Shown: positions 1 to 5,716 of the stretch, one piece after another
Numbering within the stretch: the first letter of the stretch is position 1
How the letters are laid out: each line of letters opens with the position of its first letter
Assembly: GCA_046091665.1 (NCBI GenBank)
Contig: JBJTCD010000103.1
Coordinates: 1-8,765 of the forward strand
DNA: 8,765 bases
Source: CAIUPE01 sp046091665
GTDB lineage: Bacteria > Pseudomonadota > Alphaproteobacteria > Rhizobiales > Beijerinckiaceae
Reading direction: 5' to 3'
The notes under the pieces: model-generated
Databases searched by the model: none
What the model was told of the DNA's origin: nothing
Seen by the model: only the letters and a program-made list of their open reading frames with translations
Position numbers and translations under genes: made by a program

Positions 1-113
1 CACGCGCCTTTGCGCCCTTCGTCCCCTTCACGATTGCGAAAAAGATCAGACGCATAATAACCTAGCACTACTCCGAAGGCGGTGGCTACAGTGAGAAAAA
101 TCCCTCCGGCGTC
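1..113 (-). pseudogene. ctaB: Continuation of the ctaB reading frame beyond an in-frame stop (open at the window edge)
   Basis: Reading leftwards past the TAA at 114-116, the same frame stays open to position 1 and encodes about 37 residues. These begin DAGGIFLTVATAFGVV and continue with a hydrophobic helix ending in DLFRNREGDEGRKGA. This has the look of the normal CtaB C-terminal part: a Gly-Gly-aromatic turn, a transmembrane helix, then a charged linker before the last helix. It is probably the severed 3' part of ctaB. If the TAA is genuine, this part is not translated, unless by readthrough or reinitiation. The alternative is a base-calling error at 114-116. The true end of the gene lies outside the window. 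Confidence 0.6.
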
Positions 114-863
114 TTAAATCAGCGCCGGCGCCATGCCCACCGGAATAAGCGCGAGCGAGTAGATCAGGATTTGCCAACGCGTGGCATCAGGTCCTGCAAC
201 AACAGGCAACATCGGCACGCCTGCGCGCGCATATTCATTGCTCTTCACAAGCGCTAAAGCCCAGAAATGCGGTGGCGTCCATACAAAAATTAAAAGAAAA
301 TAGAGAAAGCTCTCAAGGCTCACATCGCCTGTAACAGCCATGTAACCAATCATCGGCGGGAACGCGCCCGCAGCCCCACCGATCACAATATTTTGTGCGG
401 TCCAATGTTTGAGCCACATCGTGTAAATCACGACATAGAAGAAGATCGTGAAAGCGAGAAACGCCGCTGATTGCCAATTCGCAATCAATCCCAAAAACAA
501 AACGGATCCGATCGAAAGCGTCATGCCGAAAGCGAGCGCTTCATCGGGCTTCACGGCGCCTGCCGGAATCGGCCGCTTCGATGTGCGCGCCATCAGCGCA
601 TCAATGCTCGCGTCATACCACATATTGAGACAGCCCGACGCGCCCGCACCGACCGCAATCGCAAGAAGACTCGCAAAGCCAAGAATCGGATTGATCGGTT
701 CAGGGGATGTGAGCATCCCCACGAGCGCCGTGAAGATCACGAGCTGCATCACGCGGGGTTTTAAAAGTTCGTAGTAATCACGCGCAGTGCCAAAAGCGAT
801 TGTCGGCCGCTCTTCATCATAAGCGGGTGAAGCGGGATCAAGACGTTCTGCGGCAATCGTCAT
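114..863 (-). CDS. ctaB: Protoheme IX farnesyltransferase (heme O synthase) CtaB, C-terminally truncated
   Basis: CtaB transfers the farnesyl group of farnesyl diphosphate to heme b to make heme O, the precursor of heme A for the oxidase encoded upstream. It is a polytopic inner-membrane UbiA-family prenyltransferase. Visible marks are KPRVMQL at about 35-41, the aspartate-rich motif N80-x3-D84-x3-D88 followed by RTSKRP, NIVIGGAAGAFPPMIGY at about 158-174, and TPPHFWALAL near residue 200. The reading stops at residue 249 after PALI, whereas family members usually run to about 300 or more, so the last one or two membrane helices are missing. Residue 153 is His (LKHWT) where Arg is usual (LKR). 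The start at 863 matches homologue N-termini, but no good ribosome binding site precedes it. It is the third gene of the coxB-ctaD-ctaB cluster. The identification is secure; whether the product works is doubtful. Confidence 0.9.
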   Translation of the reverse strand: MTIAAERLDPASPAYDEERPTIAFGTARDYYELLKPRVMQLVIFTALVGMLTSPEPINPILGFASLLAIAVGAGASGCLNMWYDASIDALMARTSKRPIPAGAVKPDEALAFGMTLSIGSVLFLGLIANWQSAAFLAFTIFFYVVIYTMWLKHWTAQNIVIGGAAGAFPPMIGYMAVTGDVSLESFLYFLLIFVWTPPHFWALALVKSNEYARAGVPMLPVVAGPDATRWQILIYSLALIPVGMAPALI

Positions 864-891
864 GGCAAGCGTTGTTGTTCCGTAACAGGAA

Positions 892-913
892 AGAGCGGGG
901 GTGCCCCCGCTCT
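892..913 (-). terminator. Strong GC-rich hairpin between ctaD and ctaB (attenuator or mRNA-stabilising stem)
   Basis: AGAGCGGGGG at 892-901 is the perfect inverted repeat of CCCCCGCTCT at 904-913, leaving a 2-base centre and in practice a stem of 8 or more pairs with a small loop. In the minus-strand transcript it lies 52 bases after the ctaD stop and 28 bases before the ctaB start, and is followed by TTTCCTGTT, a weak U-tract. Partial termination, or protection of the coxB-ctaD mRNA 3' end, would lower ctaB expression relative to the structural subunits. On the plus strand the tail is TTATTTT, so it could work in either direction. Confidence 0.55.
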
Positions 914-965
914 GATTATTTTAAAAAGATCCCATCGAAGGCGGTGGCCCGCCTCACGAATTCCC

Positions 966-2579
966 TTAGTGACCGCTTCCGGAGAAACGCGGCAGCGTGT
1001 CAAATTGATGATGCGGAGGCGGTGAGCTCAAGGTCCATTCGAGCGTCGTCGCCCCTTCGCCCCATGGATTGTTCGCCGCACGAACCGGGCTCAGATAAGC
1101 GCGCAGGATGCCATAGAAGAAGATCAGCAAGCCGGCAGCGAAGATATAAGAGCCATAGGACGAGATGCGGTTCCAACCGGCAAAAGCTTCCGGGTAGTCA
1201 ACATAGTGACGCGGCATGCCCGAAAGACCGGTGAAATGCATGGGGAAGAAGAGCACGTTTGCGCCAATAAAAGCGACCCAGAAATGAAGAATGCCGATCG
1301 ACTCTGGAATGATGCGGCCAGACATTTTCGGGAACCAGTAATAGAAACCCGCAAAGATCGAGAACACAGAGCCCAGCGACAATACATAGTGGAAGTGCGC
1401 CACCACATAATAAGTGTTGTGAAGATTGCGATCGATACCCGCATTCGCAAGCACGACACCCGTCACACCGCCCACTGTGAAGAGGAAGATGAAACCGATT
1501 GCCCATTGCATCGCAGCCGTGAAACGGATCGAGCCACCCCACATCGTTGCAATCCACGAGAAGATCTTCACGCCTGTCGGGACCGCGATCACCATCGTCG
1601 CGAACATGAAGTAACGTTGCGTGTTAAGCGCGAGACCCGCTGTGTACATGTGGTGCGCCCACACGATGAAGCCGACAGCGCCAATCGCCACCATCGCATA
1701 AGCCATGCCGAGATAGCCGAAGATCGGCTTCTTCGAGAAGGTCGAGATGATGTGGCTGATGATGCCGAAGCCCGGCAAAATCATGATGTACACTTCAGGG
1801 TGACCAAAGAACCAGAAGAGATGTTGATAGAGAATCGGATCGCCGCCATTGGCCGGATCAAAGAAAGCCGTGCCGAAATTGCGGTCCGTCAACAACATCG
1901 TGATCGCACCGGCGAGAACCGGAAGCGAGAGAAGAAGCAAGAAAGCGGTGACGAGAAGCGCCCAAGCAAAAAGCGGCATCTTGTGCATCGTCATGCCCGG
2001 CGCGCGCATGTTCAAAATCGTGGTGATGAAATTGATCGCACCAAGAATGGAGGACGCGCCCGCCAAGTGAAGCGAGAGAATGCCGAAATCAAGCGCAGGA
2101 CCCGGATGGCCCATGGTCGCAAGCGGCGGATAAACCGTCCAACCACCACCGAAACCATTCGAACCTGGCGCACCTTCAACAAAAAGCGAGATGATCAAAA
2201 GGCCCAAAGCTGCAGGCAACAACCAGAACGAAATATTGTTCATGCGCGGGAACGCCATATCCGGCGCGCCAATCATCAGCGGCACAAACCAGTTGCCGAA
2301 GCCGCCGATAACCGCAGGCATAACAACAAAGAACACCATGATGAGGCCGTGACCGGTCACGAACACATTATAGGTTTGCGGATTGGTGAAATATTGAAGG
2401 CCCGGCTCTTGAAGCTCGAGACGCATCGCAATGGAGAGGAATCCCCCGACCAAACCCGCGATGATCGAGAAAAACAAATACATCGTGCCGATGTCTTTGT
2501 GATTGGTCGACATAACCCAACGCTTCCAACCCGTCGGGTCACCATGGTGGGTATCATGTGCTGTCGCTGCGTGTGCCAT
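966..2579 (-). CDS. ctaD: Cytochrome c oxidase subunit I (aa3-type heme-copper oxidase)
   Basis: This is the catalytic subunit of the terminal oxidase: it reduces O2 to water at heme a3-CuB and pumps protons across the inner membrane. It has 537 residues, normal for the family. Ligands are visible: His77 (GHGLIMVFF) and His397 for heme a, His395 for heme a3 (AHFHYVLS), and His260, His309 and His310 for CuB (HPEVY, WAHHMYT). Tyr264 would be the Tyr crosslinked to His260. D-channel residues Asp107 (GAPDMAFPRMNN) and Glu262, and K-channel Lys338 (PTGVKIFSW), are present, indicating an A-type pump. The start at 2579 (MAHAATAH) has AGGA eight bases upstream; an in-frame start 11 codons earlier gives a less family-like N-terminus. 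Oddity: the usual LHDTYY reads LHNTYY, so the Mg-site Asp is Asn388. It lies 70 bases downstream of coxB in the same operon. Confidence 0.97.
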   Translation of the reverse strand: MAHAATAHDTHHGDPTGWKRWVMSTNHKDIGTMYLFFSIIAGLVGGFLSIAMRLELQEPGLQYFTNPQTYNVFVTGHGLIMVFFVVMPAVIGGFGNWFVPLMIGAPDMAFPRMNNISFWLLPAALGLLIISLFVEGAPGSNGFGGGWTVYPPLATMGHPGPALDFGILSLHLAGASSILGAINFITTILNMRAPGMTMHKMPLFAWALLVTAFLLLLSLPVLAGAITMLLTDRNFGTAFFDPANGGDPILYQHLFWFFGHPEVYIMILPGFGIISHIISTFSKKPIFGYLGMAYAMVAIGAVGFIVWAHHMYTAGLALNTQRYFMFATMVIAVPTGVKIFSWIATMWGGSIRFTAAMQWAIGFIFLFTVGGVTGVVLANAGIDRNLHNTYYVVAHFHYVLSLGSVFSIFAGFYYWFPKMSGRIIPESIGILHFWVAFIGANVLFFPMHFTGLSGMPRHYVDYPEAFAGWNRISSYGSYIFAAGLLIFFYGILRAYLSPVRAANNPWGEGATTLEWTLSSPPPHHQFDTLPRFSGSGH

Positions 2580-2612
2580 TCGTTTGTTCCTAAGGATCAC
2601 TGATTGCAACAA

Positions 2613-2631
2613 GGCGGCGATGATCGTCGCC
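2613..2631 (-). other. Small hairpin in the coxB-ctaD gap
   Basis: GGCGGCG at 2613-2619 can pair with CGTCGCC at 2625-2631 around a 5-base loop (one G-T wobble). It lies 18 bases after the coxB stop codon and has no U-tract, so it looks like an intercistronic stem affecting processing or stability rather than a terminator. Confidence 0.35.
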
Positions 2632-2649
2632 CGGCTTCACTCAATTGAA

Positions 2650-3489
2650 TTATTCATTCGCCGCAAGCGCGACAGGCTTTGTCTCATTCGAAGCGAATTT
2701 CTTTTTCGCCTCTGTGAGCCATGCCGCATATTTTTCTGCGCTCACGATACGGACCGCAATCGGCATATAGGCGTGATTGGCGCCGCACAAACGCGAGCAC
2801 TGACCGTAATACATGCCTTCTCGGTCGGTCTTAAACCAGGTCTGATTCAAACGACCCGGAACCGCGTCCATACGAACACCGAAGGACGGAATTGCGAAAT
2901 TGTGGATCACATCACCGCCAACAACTTGCACGACAACCGTCTTGCCAGCTGGCAACACGAGTTCATTATCAACGGCAAGCAATGCAGGTTGATTGGCTTT
3001 CACTGCATCTTCAGGCGGGAGCATATAAGAATCAAAGCCGAAACCACCGCCTTGATCTTCCGGATATTCGTAAGACCAGTACCACTGATGCGCGACGGCC
3101 TTCACGGTGATGTCGGCTTTCGGCAATTGAATCTGCATCGTCAAAAGACGGAAAGACGGGATCGCGATACCGACAAGGATCAAAGCCGGAATGAGCGTCC
3201 AGGCAATTTCGAGTCCGGTGTGATGGGTTGTCTTCGAGGGAACCGGATTGGCCTTCTCATTGAAGCGGAAAACGACAATCACAAGGAGCAGAAGAACAAA
3301 GGCCGAGATCAAGCCGATCACGATATTCACACTGTCATGGAGCGTGCCCAAAAACTGGGCCATCTCAGTGACGGGTGTTTGCATATTCATCTGCCAAGGC
3401 GAGGGCTGGCCGGTTCCGGCGAGAGCCGCACCTGCAAAACAGGCCGACAACAGAACGGCGAGCGTGGCGCCGAAAGTCCAACGGGTCAT
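2650..3489 (-). CDS. coxB: Cytochrome c oxidase subunit II (CuA subunit)
   Basis: This subunit takes electrons from cytochrome c at its periplasmic dinuclear CuA centre and passes them to heme a in CtaD. From the start at 3489 it has 279 residues: a signal peptide cleaved after about Ala24 (GAALA), two transmembrane helices at about 54-74 and 93-112, the aromatic HQWYWSYEY near 131-139, and a cupredoxin domain with CuA ligands His196, Cys231, Cys235, His239 and Met242. There is no C-terminal cytochrome c domain, so it is aa3 rather than caa3. Oddity: CSELCG, near-invariant in the family, is CSRLCG here, with Arg233 (codon 2791-2793) replacing the Glu that contacts both CuA and Mg. The start is uncertain: ATG 3489 gives a standard signal peptide and has GGAG upstream, but the in-frame ATG at 3555 has a stronger GAGGA at 6-base spacing and would add 22 residues. 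Confidence 0.96.
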   Translation of the reverse strand: MTRWTFGATLAVLLSACFAGAALAGTGQPSPWQMNMQTPVTEMAQFLGTLHDSVNIVIGLISAFVLLLLVIVVFRFNEKANPVPSKTTHHTGLEIAWTLIPALILVGIAIPSFRLLTMQIQLPKADITVKAVAHQWYWSYEYPEDQGGGFGFDSYMLPPEDAVKANQPALLAVDNELVLPAGKTVVVQVVGGDVIHNFAIPSFGVRMDAVPGRLNQTWFKTDREGMYYGQCSRLCGANHAYMPIAVRIVSAEKYAAWLTEAKKKFASNETKPVALAANE

Positions 3490-3656
3490 GATCGTGTCTT
3501 CTCCATCCAGGCGCGGGAGGCGTCTCTTTGTTGGATCGCGAACGGGAGGAGTCATAACGATTCCTCGGTCCGGATTGCGCCGCCCGGCCCCAAAAATCAC
3601 AAACAGGGACAACGCGCAACGTCCAAGGCGACAATAATGTGCGTTTTCATGCGAAA

Positions 3657-3685
3657 GTCATAGGAGATGCGACAAAATAAACCAA
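3657..3685 (-). promoter_or_regulatory. Weak candidate promoter for the coxB-ctaD-ctaB operon
   Basis: On the minus strand TTGGTT (3680-3685) is followed after 17 bases by TATGAC (3657-3662), a fair match to sigma-70 spacing and sequence. Transcription would begin near 3650 and leave a leader of roughly 95-160 bases, depending on the coxB start. Other hexamer pairs are possible in this region. Confidence 0.3.
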
Positions 3686-3701
3686 TTTTTCAGCACAAAG
3701 T

Positions 3702-3730
3702 TTGACAGGCTCCGCCGCGCCGACTTAGGT
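3702..3730 (+). promoter_or_regulatory. Probable sigma-70 promoter of the ialB-like / lipoprotein pair
   Basis: A perfect TTGACA at 3702-3707 is followed after 17 bases by TTAGGT at 3725-3730. The start would lie near 3737, giving a leader of about 35 bases before the ATG at 3772. A strong -35 with a weaker -10 is common in alphaproteobacteria. Confidence 0.6.
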
Positions 3731-3771
3731 GACAGAAGATCCGCATAGGAAGCCAAAACCGGGGGTAAACC

Positions 3772-4287
3772 ATGGCCAAAAACTGGTTGAAGGGGGCATT
3801 TCTTGTCTTCTTGGCCCTCTGCCCCGCTCTTCCGAGCTTCGCCGCGAATACCGCGACGCCGGACCCTGCTATTCGAGGCGTTTATGGCGAATGGGCGCTG
3901 CGGTGCGATGTGCAGGCGGGTTCAACCGCGGAACAATGCGCCCTCGTTCAAAATGTCTATGCCGAGGGCAAACCGGATCTTCAGCTCGTGGTTGTGATCC
4001 TGAAAGCCCCCGAAGGTGGTTATCTTTTGCGGGTGGTTGCGCCTTTGGGCATCATTTTACCGGCGGGCCTCGCGCTCAGAATCGATGGCACCGATATCGG
4101 CAAGACCGGTTTTATGCGCTGCCTTGGCAATGGCTGTATGGCGGAAGTCGCAATGGATGATGGGCTTATCGGCCGGTTCAGCACCGGTTCAACCGCGCTG
4201 TTTATTATTTTCCCAACCCCGGGCGAAGGAACGGGCATTCCAATCCCGCTTGCAGGCTTCGCCAACGGACTTGCAAGACTGCCCTGA
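3772..4287 (+). CDS. IalB (invasion-associated locus B) family exported protein
   Basis: This 171-residue secreted protein has a Sec signal peptide (MAKNWLKG, then a hydrophobic core, cleavage after PSFA at about residue 24). The mature part starts with the family hallmark GEWALRCD near 39-46 and EQCALVQ near 54-60, and ends with PLAGFANGLARLP. Four cysteines (45, 56, 117, 122) are placed as in IalB relatives, the last pair in CLGNGC, and probably form periplasmic disulfides. IalB was named in Bartonella for a role in erythrocyte invasion, but relatives are widespread in free-living Hyphomicrobiales, and the molecular function is unknown. The name should not be read as a virulence call. A GGGGGT run lies 6 bases before the ATG. 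The gene is 43 bases upstream of the lipoprotein gene and probably co-transcribed with it. Confidence 0.88.
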   Translation: MAKNWLKGAFLVFLALCPALPSFAANTATPDPAIRGVYGEWALRCDVQAGSTAEQCALVQNVYAEGKPDLQLVVVILKAPEGGYLLRVVAPLGIILPAGLALRIDGTDIGKTGFMRCLGNGCMAEVAMDDGLIGRFSTGSTALFIIFPTPGEGTGIPIPLAGFANGLARLP

Positions 4288-4330
4288 TCCACCAATCTCT
4301 ATCGAAACGCTCTTTAATGGAGACGACCCA

Positions 4331-4897
4331 ATGAATCTCTCTTCGTCGCGCTCAGTGAGTCTCGCCGCCCTTCTCTCGCTCGGCCTAGCGGGGTGCATGA
4401 GTTCAGGCGGCACGCAAAGCCCAAGCGGCACCGCGGGCGGCTCGTCATTATTTTCGAATTGGTTTGCCGCTCAAAAAACGGAACCCGCGCCGCAAACCGC
4501 AGCGGTTGCGACTGAGCCGGAAGTCCCCTGTCCCAAAATTGAAATTCGCGAGGGCGGTTCGACATTACGCCAAGGCAAAGGCAGCGATGTGAGCTTCCAA
4601 TTCTCGCTCCGCGATGTCGCGCGTGAATGTTCGGCTGGCAAGAATGGCGCGATTGTCATGAAGATTGGCGTTGAAGGCATCGCCGTCATCGGCAAGGCCG
4701 GTAAGCCCGGTGGCGTTTCAGCCCCGCTCGTTGTGACAGCGACCAAGAACGACAAGGTGATCGCGACAAAGACCTTCACGCTGAAAACAACAATTCCCGC
4801 TGATGAAAATCAGACACAATTCCGCTTCATCGACCAAGGCTTCACGCTTCCCGCCGGTTCAGAAGATGCCGATGTGACGATTGGATTTAAGGGGTAA
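4331..4897 (+). CDS. Putative lipoprotein of unknown function
   Basis: The 188-residue product has a clear lipoprotein signal: a hydrophobic core followed by the lipobox LAGC with the lipidated Cys at residue 22. The next residues are Met and Ser, not Asp, which favours the outer membrane. A low-complexity Ser/Gly/Ala/Pro linker follows to about residue 66, then a compact domain starting CPKIEIREGGSTLRQG, with a second cysteine in ARECSAGKNG and the stretch MKIGVEGIAVIGKAGKPG. I recognise this as resembling conserved small lipoproteins of Hyphomicrobiales, without a known function. The start at 4331 has GGAG 8 bases upstream; an in-frame extension further upstream would overlap the previous gene and spoil the signal peptide. 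Confidence 0.85.
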   Translation: MNLSSSRSVSLAALLSLGLAGCMSSGGTQSPSGTAGGSSLFSNWFAAQKTEPAPQTAAVATEPEVPCPKIEIREGGSTLRQGKGSDVSFQFSLRDVARECSAGKNGAIVMKIGVEGIAVIGKAGKPGGVSAPLVVTATKNDKVIATKTFTLKTTIPADENQTQFRFIDQGFTLPAGSEDADVTIGFKG

Positions 4898-4926
4898 GTG
4901 AAAATTCGTTGTTGGAAAGGGCTATA

Positions 4927-5010
4927 CTCTTAAACAAGCATTGTGAATGCGAAGCTCTTAAACTGTCATTATGAATGTTAAGCTCTTAAACCGTCATTGC
5001 GAGCGGGAGC
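4927..5010 (+). repeat. Three tandem 28-bp repeat units
   Basis: Units at 4927-4954, 4955-4982 and 4983-5010 repeat with an exact 28-base period. Each begins CTCTTAAAC and continues with variants of a CATTGTGAATG-like core. The third unit is also the start of the palindromic element that follows, its core being CGTCATTGCGAGCGGGAGC. No further unit is seen upstream of 4927. Confidence 0.75.
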
Positions 5011-5110
5011 GAAGCAATCCAGCTGATCGCTGGCATTAAGGCGCGGCGTTTCCATTGCGCCTTTTCCTTTGACTCCAACTGGTTTGCTTCACATTCGTTC
5101 GCAATGACGG
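4991..5110. repeat. Palindromic intergenic repeat element (CGTCATTGCGAG type) with long arms
   Basis: A 32-base arm at 4991-5022 matches the reverse complement of 5079-5110 at 26 of 32 positions; both begin CCGTCATTGCGA on their outer side and end CCAG on their inner side. Inside lie further stems: CCAGC/GCTGG at 5019-5023 and 5029-5033, and AAGGCGC/GCGCCTT at 5038-5044 and 5057-5063. It resembles the dispersed palindromes common in alphaproteobacterial intergenic space, from memory of such genomes. No ORF is present. Confidence 0.8.
5038..5070 (+). terminator. Possible intrinsic terminator for the ialB-like / lipoprotein transcript
   Basis: AAGGCGC (5038-5044) pairs with GCGCCTT (5057-5063) around a 12-base loop and is followed by TCCTTT, a broken T-tract. 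It is embedded in the palindromic element and is the only terminator-like stem in the 180 bases after the lipoprotein stop codon. Confidence 0.35.
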
Positions 5111-5232
5111 GCGAAGTTTCTGTTGCATTTTACTAAAATTCTCTCACGCAACTTCACCTCCCTTCATCTCCTCATGCCTATGGTCGCAAGTCCGCGCGTC
5201 ACGCGTCGGGCAATTTGTGTTTTGATGCGAGT

Positions 5233-5260
5233 TTGATACTCTTCCCTTAGGTCATACATA
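5233..5260 (+). promoter_or_regulatory. Candidate promoter of the structured RNA
   Basis: TTGATA at 5233-5238 is followed after 16 bases by TACATA at 5255-5260. The predicted start, near 5267, falls at the first bases of the enclosing stem of the RNA, which is what an autonomous RNA gene would show. Confidence 0.5.
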
Positions 5261-5266
5261 TCATGA

Positions 5267-5456
5267 CCCGGGGAACTCAAATTCCTCACCGAGAGCGGCA
5301 GTGCATCTGCCGACACCAAACTGCCCTGACGTGCTTTCACGTCGGGGTGGCGGCGTTATGTCCAGGCTGCAAAGCTAAAAGCGCTGCGGCCAACTCTTGG
5401 TGGCTATTTGAGCACCCCGACTCCAGTGCGATTTTGCACTGGGGTCATTCTTTTTT
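5267..5456 (+). ncRNA. Candidate structured RNA of about 190 nt, unrecognised family
   Basis: The segment folds by eye into a branched structure. CGGGG (5269-5273) pairs with CCCCG (5415-5419), then after a 2x2 internal loop CTCAAAT (5276-5282) pairs with ATTTGAG (5406-5412), enclosing the rest. Inside are three hairpins. One has stem CGGCAG/CTGCCG (5296-5312). One is a 10-pair stem CCCTGACGTG/CACGTCGGGG with loop CTTT (5324-5347). The third is GGCTGCA/TGCGGCC with an inner GC/GC pair and TAAAA loop (5365-5391). A terminator hairpin follows directly. The promoter at 5233-5260 and the terminator bound a discrete transcript. Its size fits 6S RNA, but I cannot match 6S signature sequences, and it is not next to the usual 6S neighbours. 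It could also be a leader or attenuator of the ORF at 5474. A 65-codon reading frame over the same bases has no recognisable protein features and no ribosome binding site. Confidence 0.55.
5420..5456 (+). terminator. Intrinsic terminator of the structured RNA
   Basis: ACTCCAGTGC (5420-5429) pairs with GCACTGGGGT (5436-5445), ten pairs with one G-T wobble and a 6-base loop; G5419-C5446 can extend it. The tail is ATTCTTTTTT, ending at 5456. The start of the ribosome binding site for the next ORF lies only three bases further on. Confidence 0.75.
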
Positions 5457-5473
5457 GTAGGGAGTGACGGGGG

Positions 5474-5716
5474 ATGGAAAGGCCGCAAATCGATTTCACT
5501 CAACCCATGACATTTCAAAACGCGCTGCAAAATTTCGCGCTGTCTTTGGCCTATGTAATGGTGCCTCTGCGCGACGAGGCGTCGTTTCGCGATGACCCCG
5601 ATAATACAATTTTGAATGCTGCAAATCTTTTATGCTCAATGCTGGACGATTCTCATCGCGAATCGATGGTTCTGGCAGAGAAACTGGAGAAGAAATTTTC
5701 TAAATCGTCATTGTGA
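5474..5716 (+). CDS. Small hypothetical protein (80 aa), no recognised family
   Basis: The start at 5474 has AGGGAG at 5459-5464 with 9-base spacing, a credible ribosome binding site. The product is 80 residues, begins MERPQIDFTQP, and is predicted by eye to be mostly helical and soluble: an amphipathic stretch FQNALQNFALSLAYVMVPL, an acidic middle (DEASFRDDPDN), then ILNAANLLCSMLDDSHRESM and a charged C-terminal helix AEKLEKKFSK. There is no signal peptide, metal motif or known domain that I recognise. The last four codons and stop (KSSL, stop) are written by the start of the palindromic repeat at 5705, so the C-terminus may have been altered by repeat insertion. It could be a lineage-specific gene controlled by the RNA directly upstream, or a chance ORF; the ribosome binding site favours a real gene. 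Confidence 0.55.
   Translation: MERPQIDFTQPMTFQNALQNFALSLAYVMVPLRDEASFRDDPDNTILNAANLLCSMLDDSHRESMVLAEKLEKKFSKSSL

Larger units (their letters stand above)
3490..3771. promoter_or_regulatory. Divergent intergenic region between coxB and the ialB-like gene
   Basis: This 282-base region holds the 5' signals of both divergent genes. Its coxB-proximal third (3490-3555) is either leader or the extra coxB N-terminus described for that gene. The middle (3590-3700) is AT-richer, as expected for promoters. I see no further gene and no clear regulator palindrome. Confidence 0.6.

Noticed and set aside
1206..2603. Long plus-strand open frame (465 codons) opposite ctaD
   Set aside because: It is antisense to ctaD, extremely rich in Arg, His, Glu and Asp, and without domains. 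It is a frame shadow of a GC-biased membrane protein gene.
2503..3663. Plus-strand open frame (386 codons) opposite coxB
   Set aside because: It is antisense to a confidently identified coxB, with arbitrary composition. It is a shadow frame.
3772..4287. Virulence determinant based on the IalB name
   Set aside because: The family is widespread in non-pathogenic alphaproteobacteria, and nothing else in the window suggests host invasion.
4016..4330. Upstream extension of the lipoprotein frame into the ialB-like gene
   Set aside because: It overlaps the ialB-like coding sequence, and a good ribosome binding site and lipoprotein signal place the start at 4331.
4927..5010. CRISPR array
   Set aside because: The three 28-bp units are directly adjacent with no spacers, and no cas gene is present.
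5189..5212. CGCGTCACGCG palindrome as an operator
   Set aside because: It is short, lies outside the candidate promoter and has no second copy. It is not distinguishable from chance in this composition.
5267..5456. Identity of the structured RNA as 6S RNA, tmRNA, SRP RNA or a known riboswitch
   Set aside because: Length fits 6S RNA, but I could not find its conserved bubble or the usual neighbouring genes. No tag-peptide frame, SRP loop or known riboswitch core is visible. It is left unassigned pending a covariance-model search.
5263..5460. 65-codon plus-strand reading frame beginning MTRGTQIPHR
   Set aside because: It lies exactly over the structured RNA and its terminator, has no ribosome binding site and an unprotein-like composition rich in Cys, His and Trp. 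The RNA explains the sequence better.
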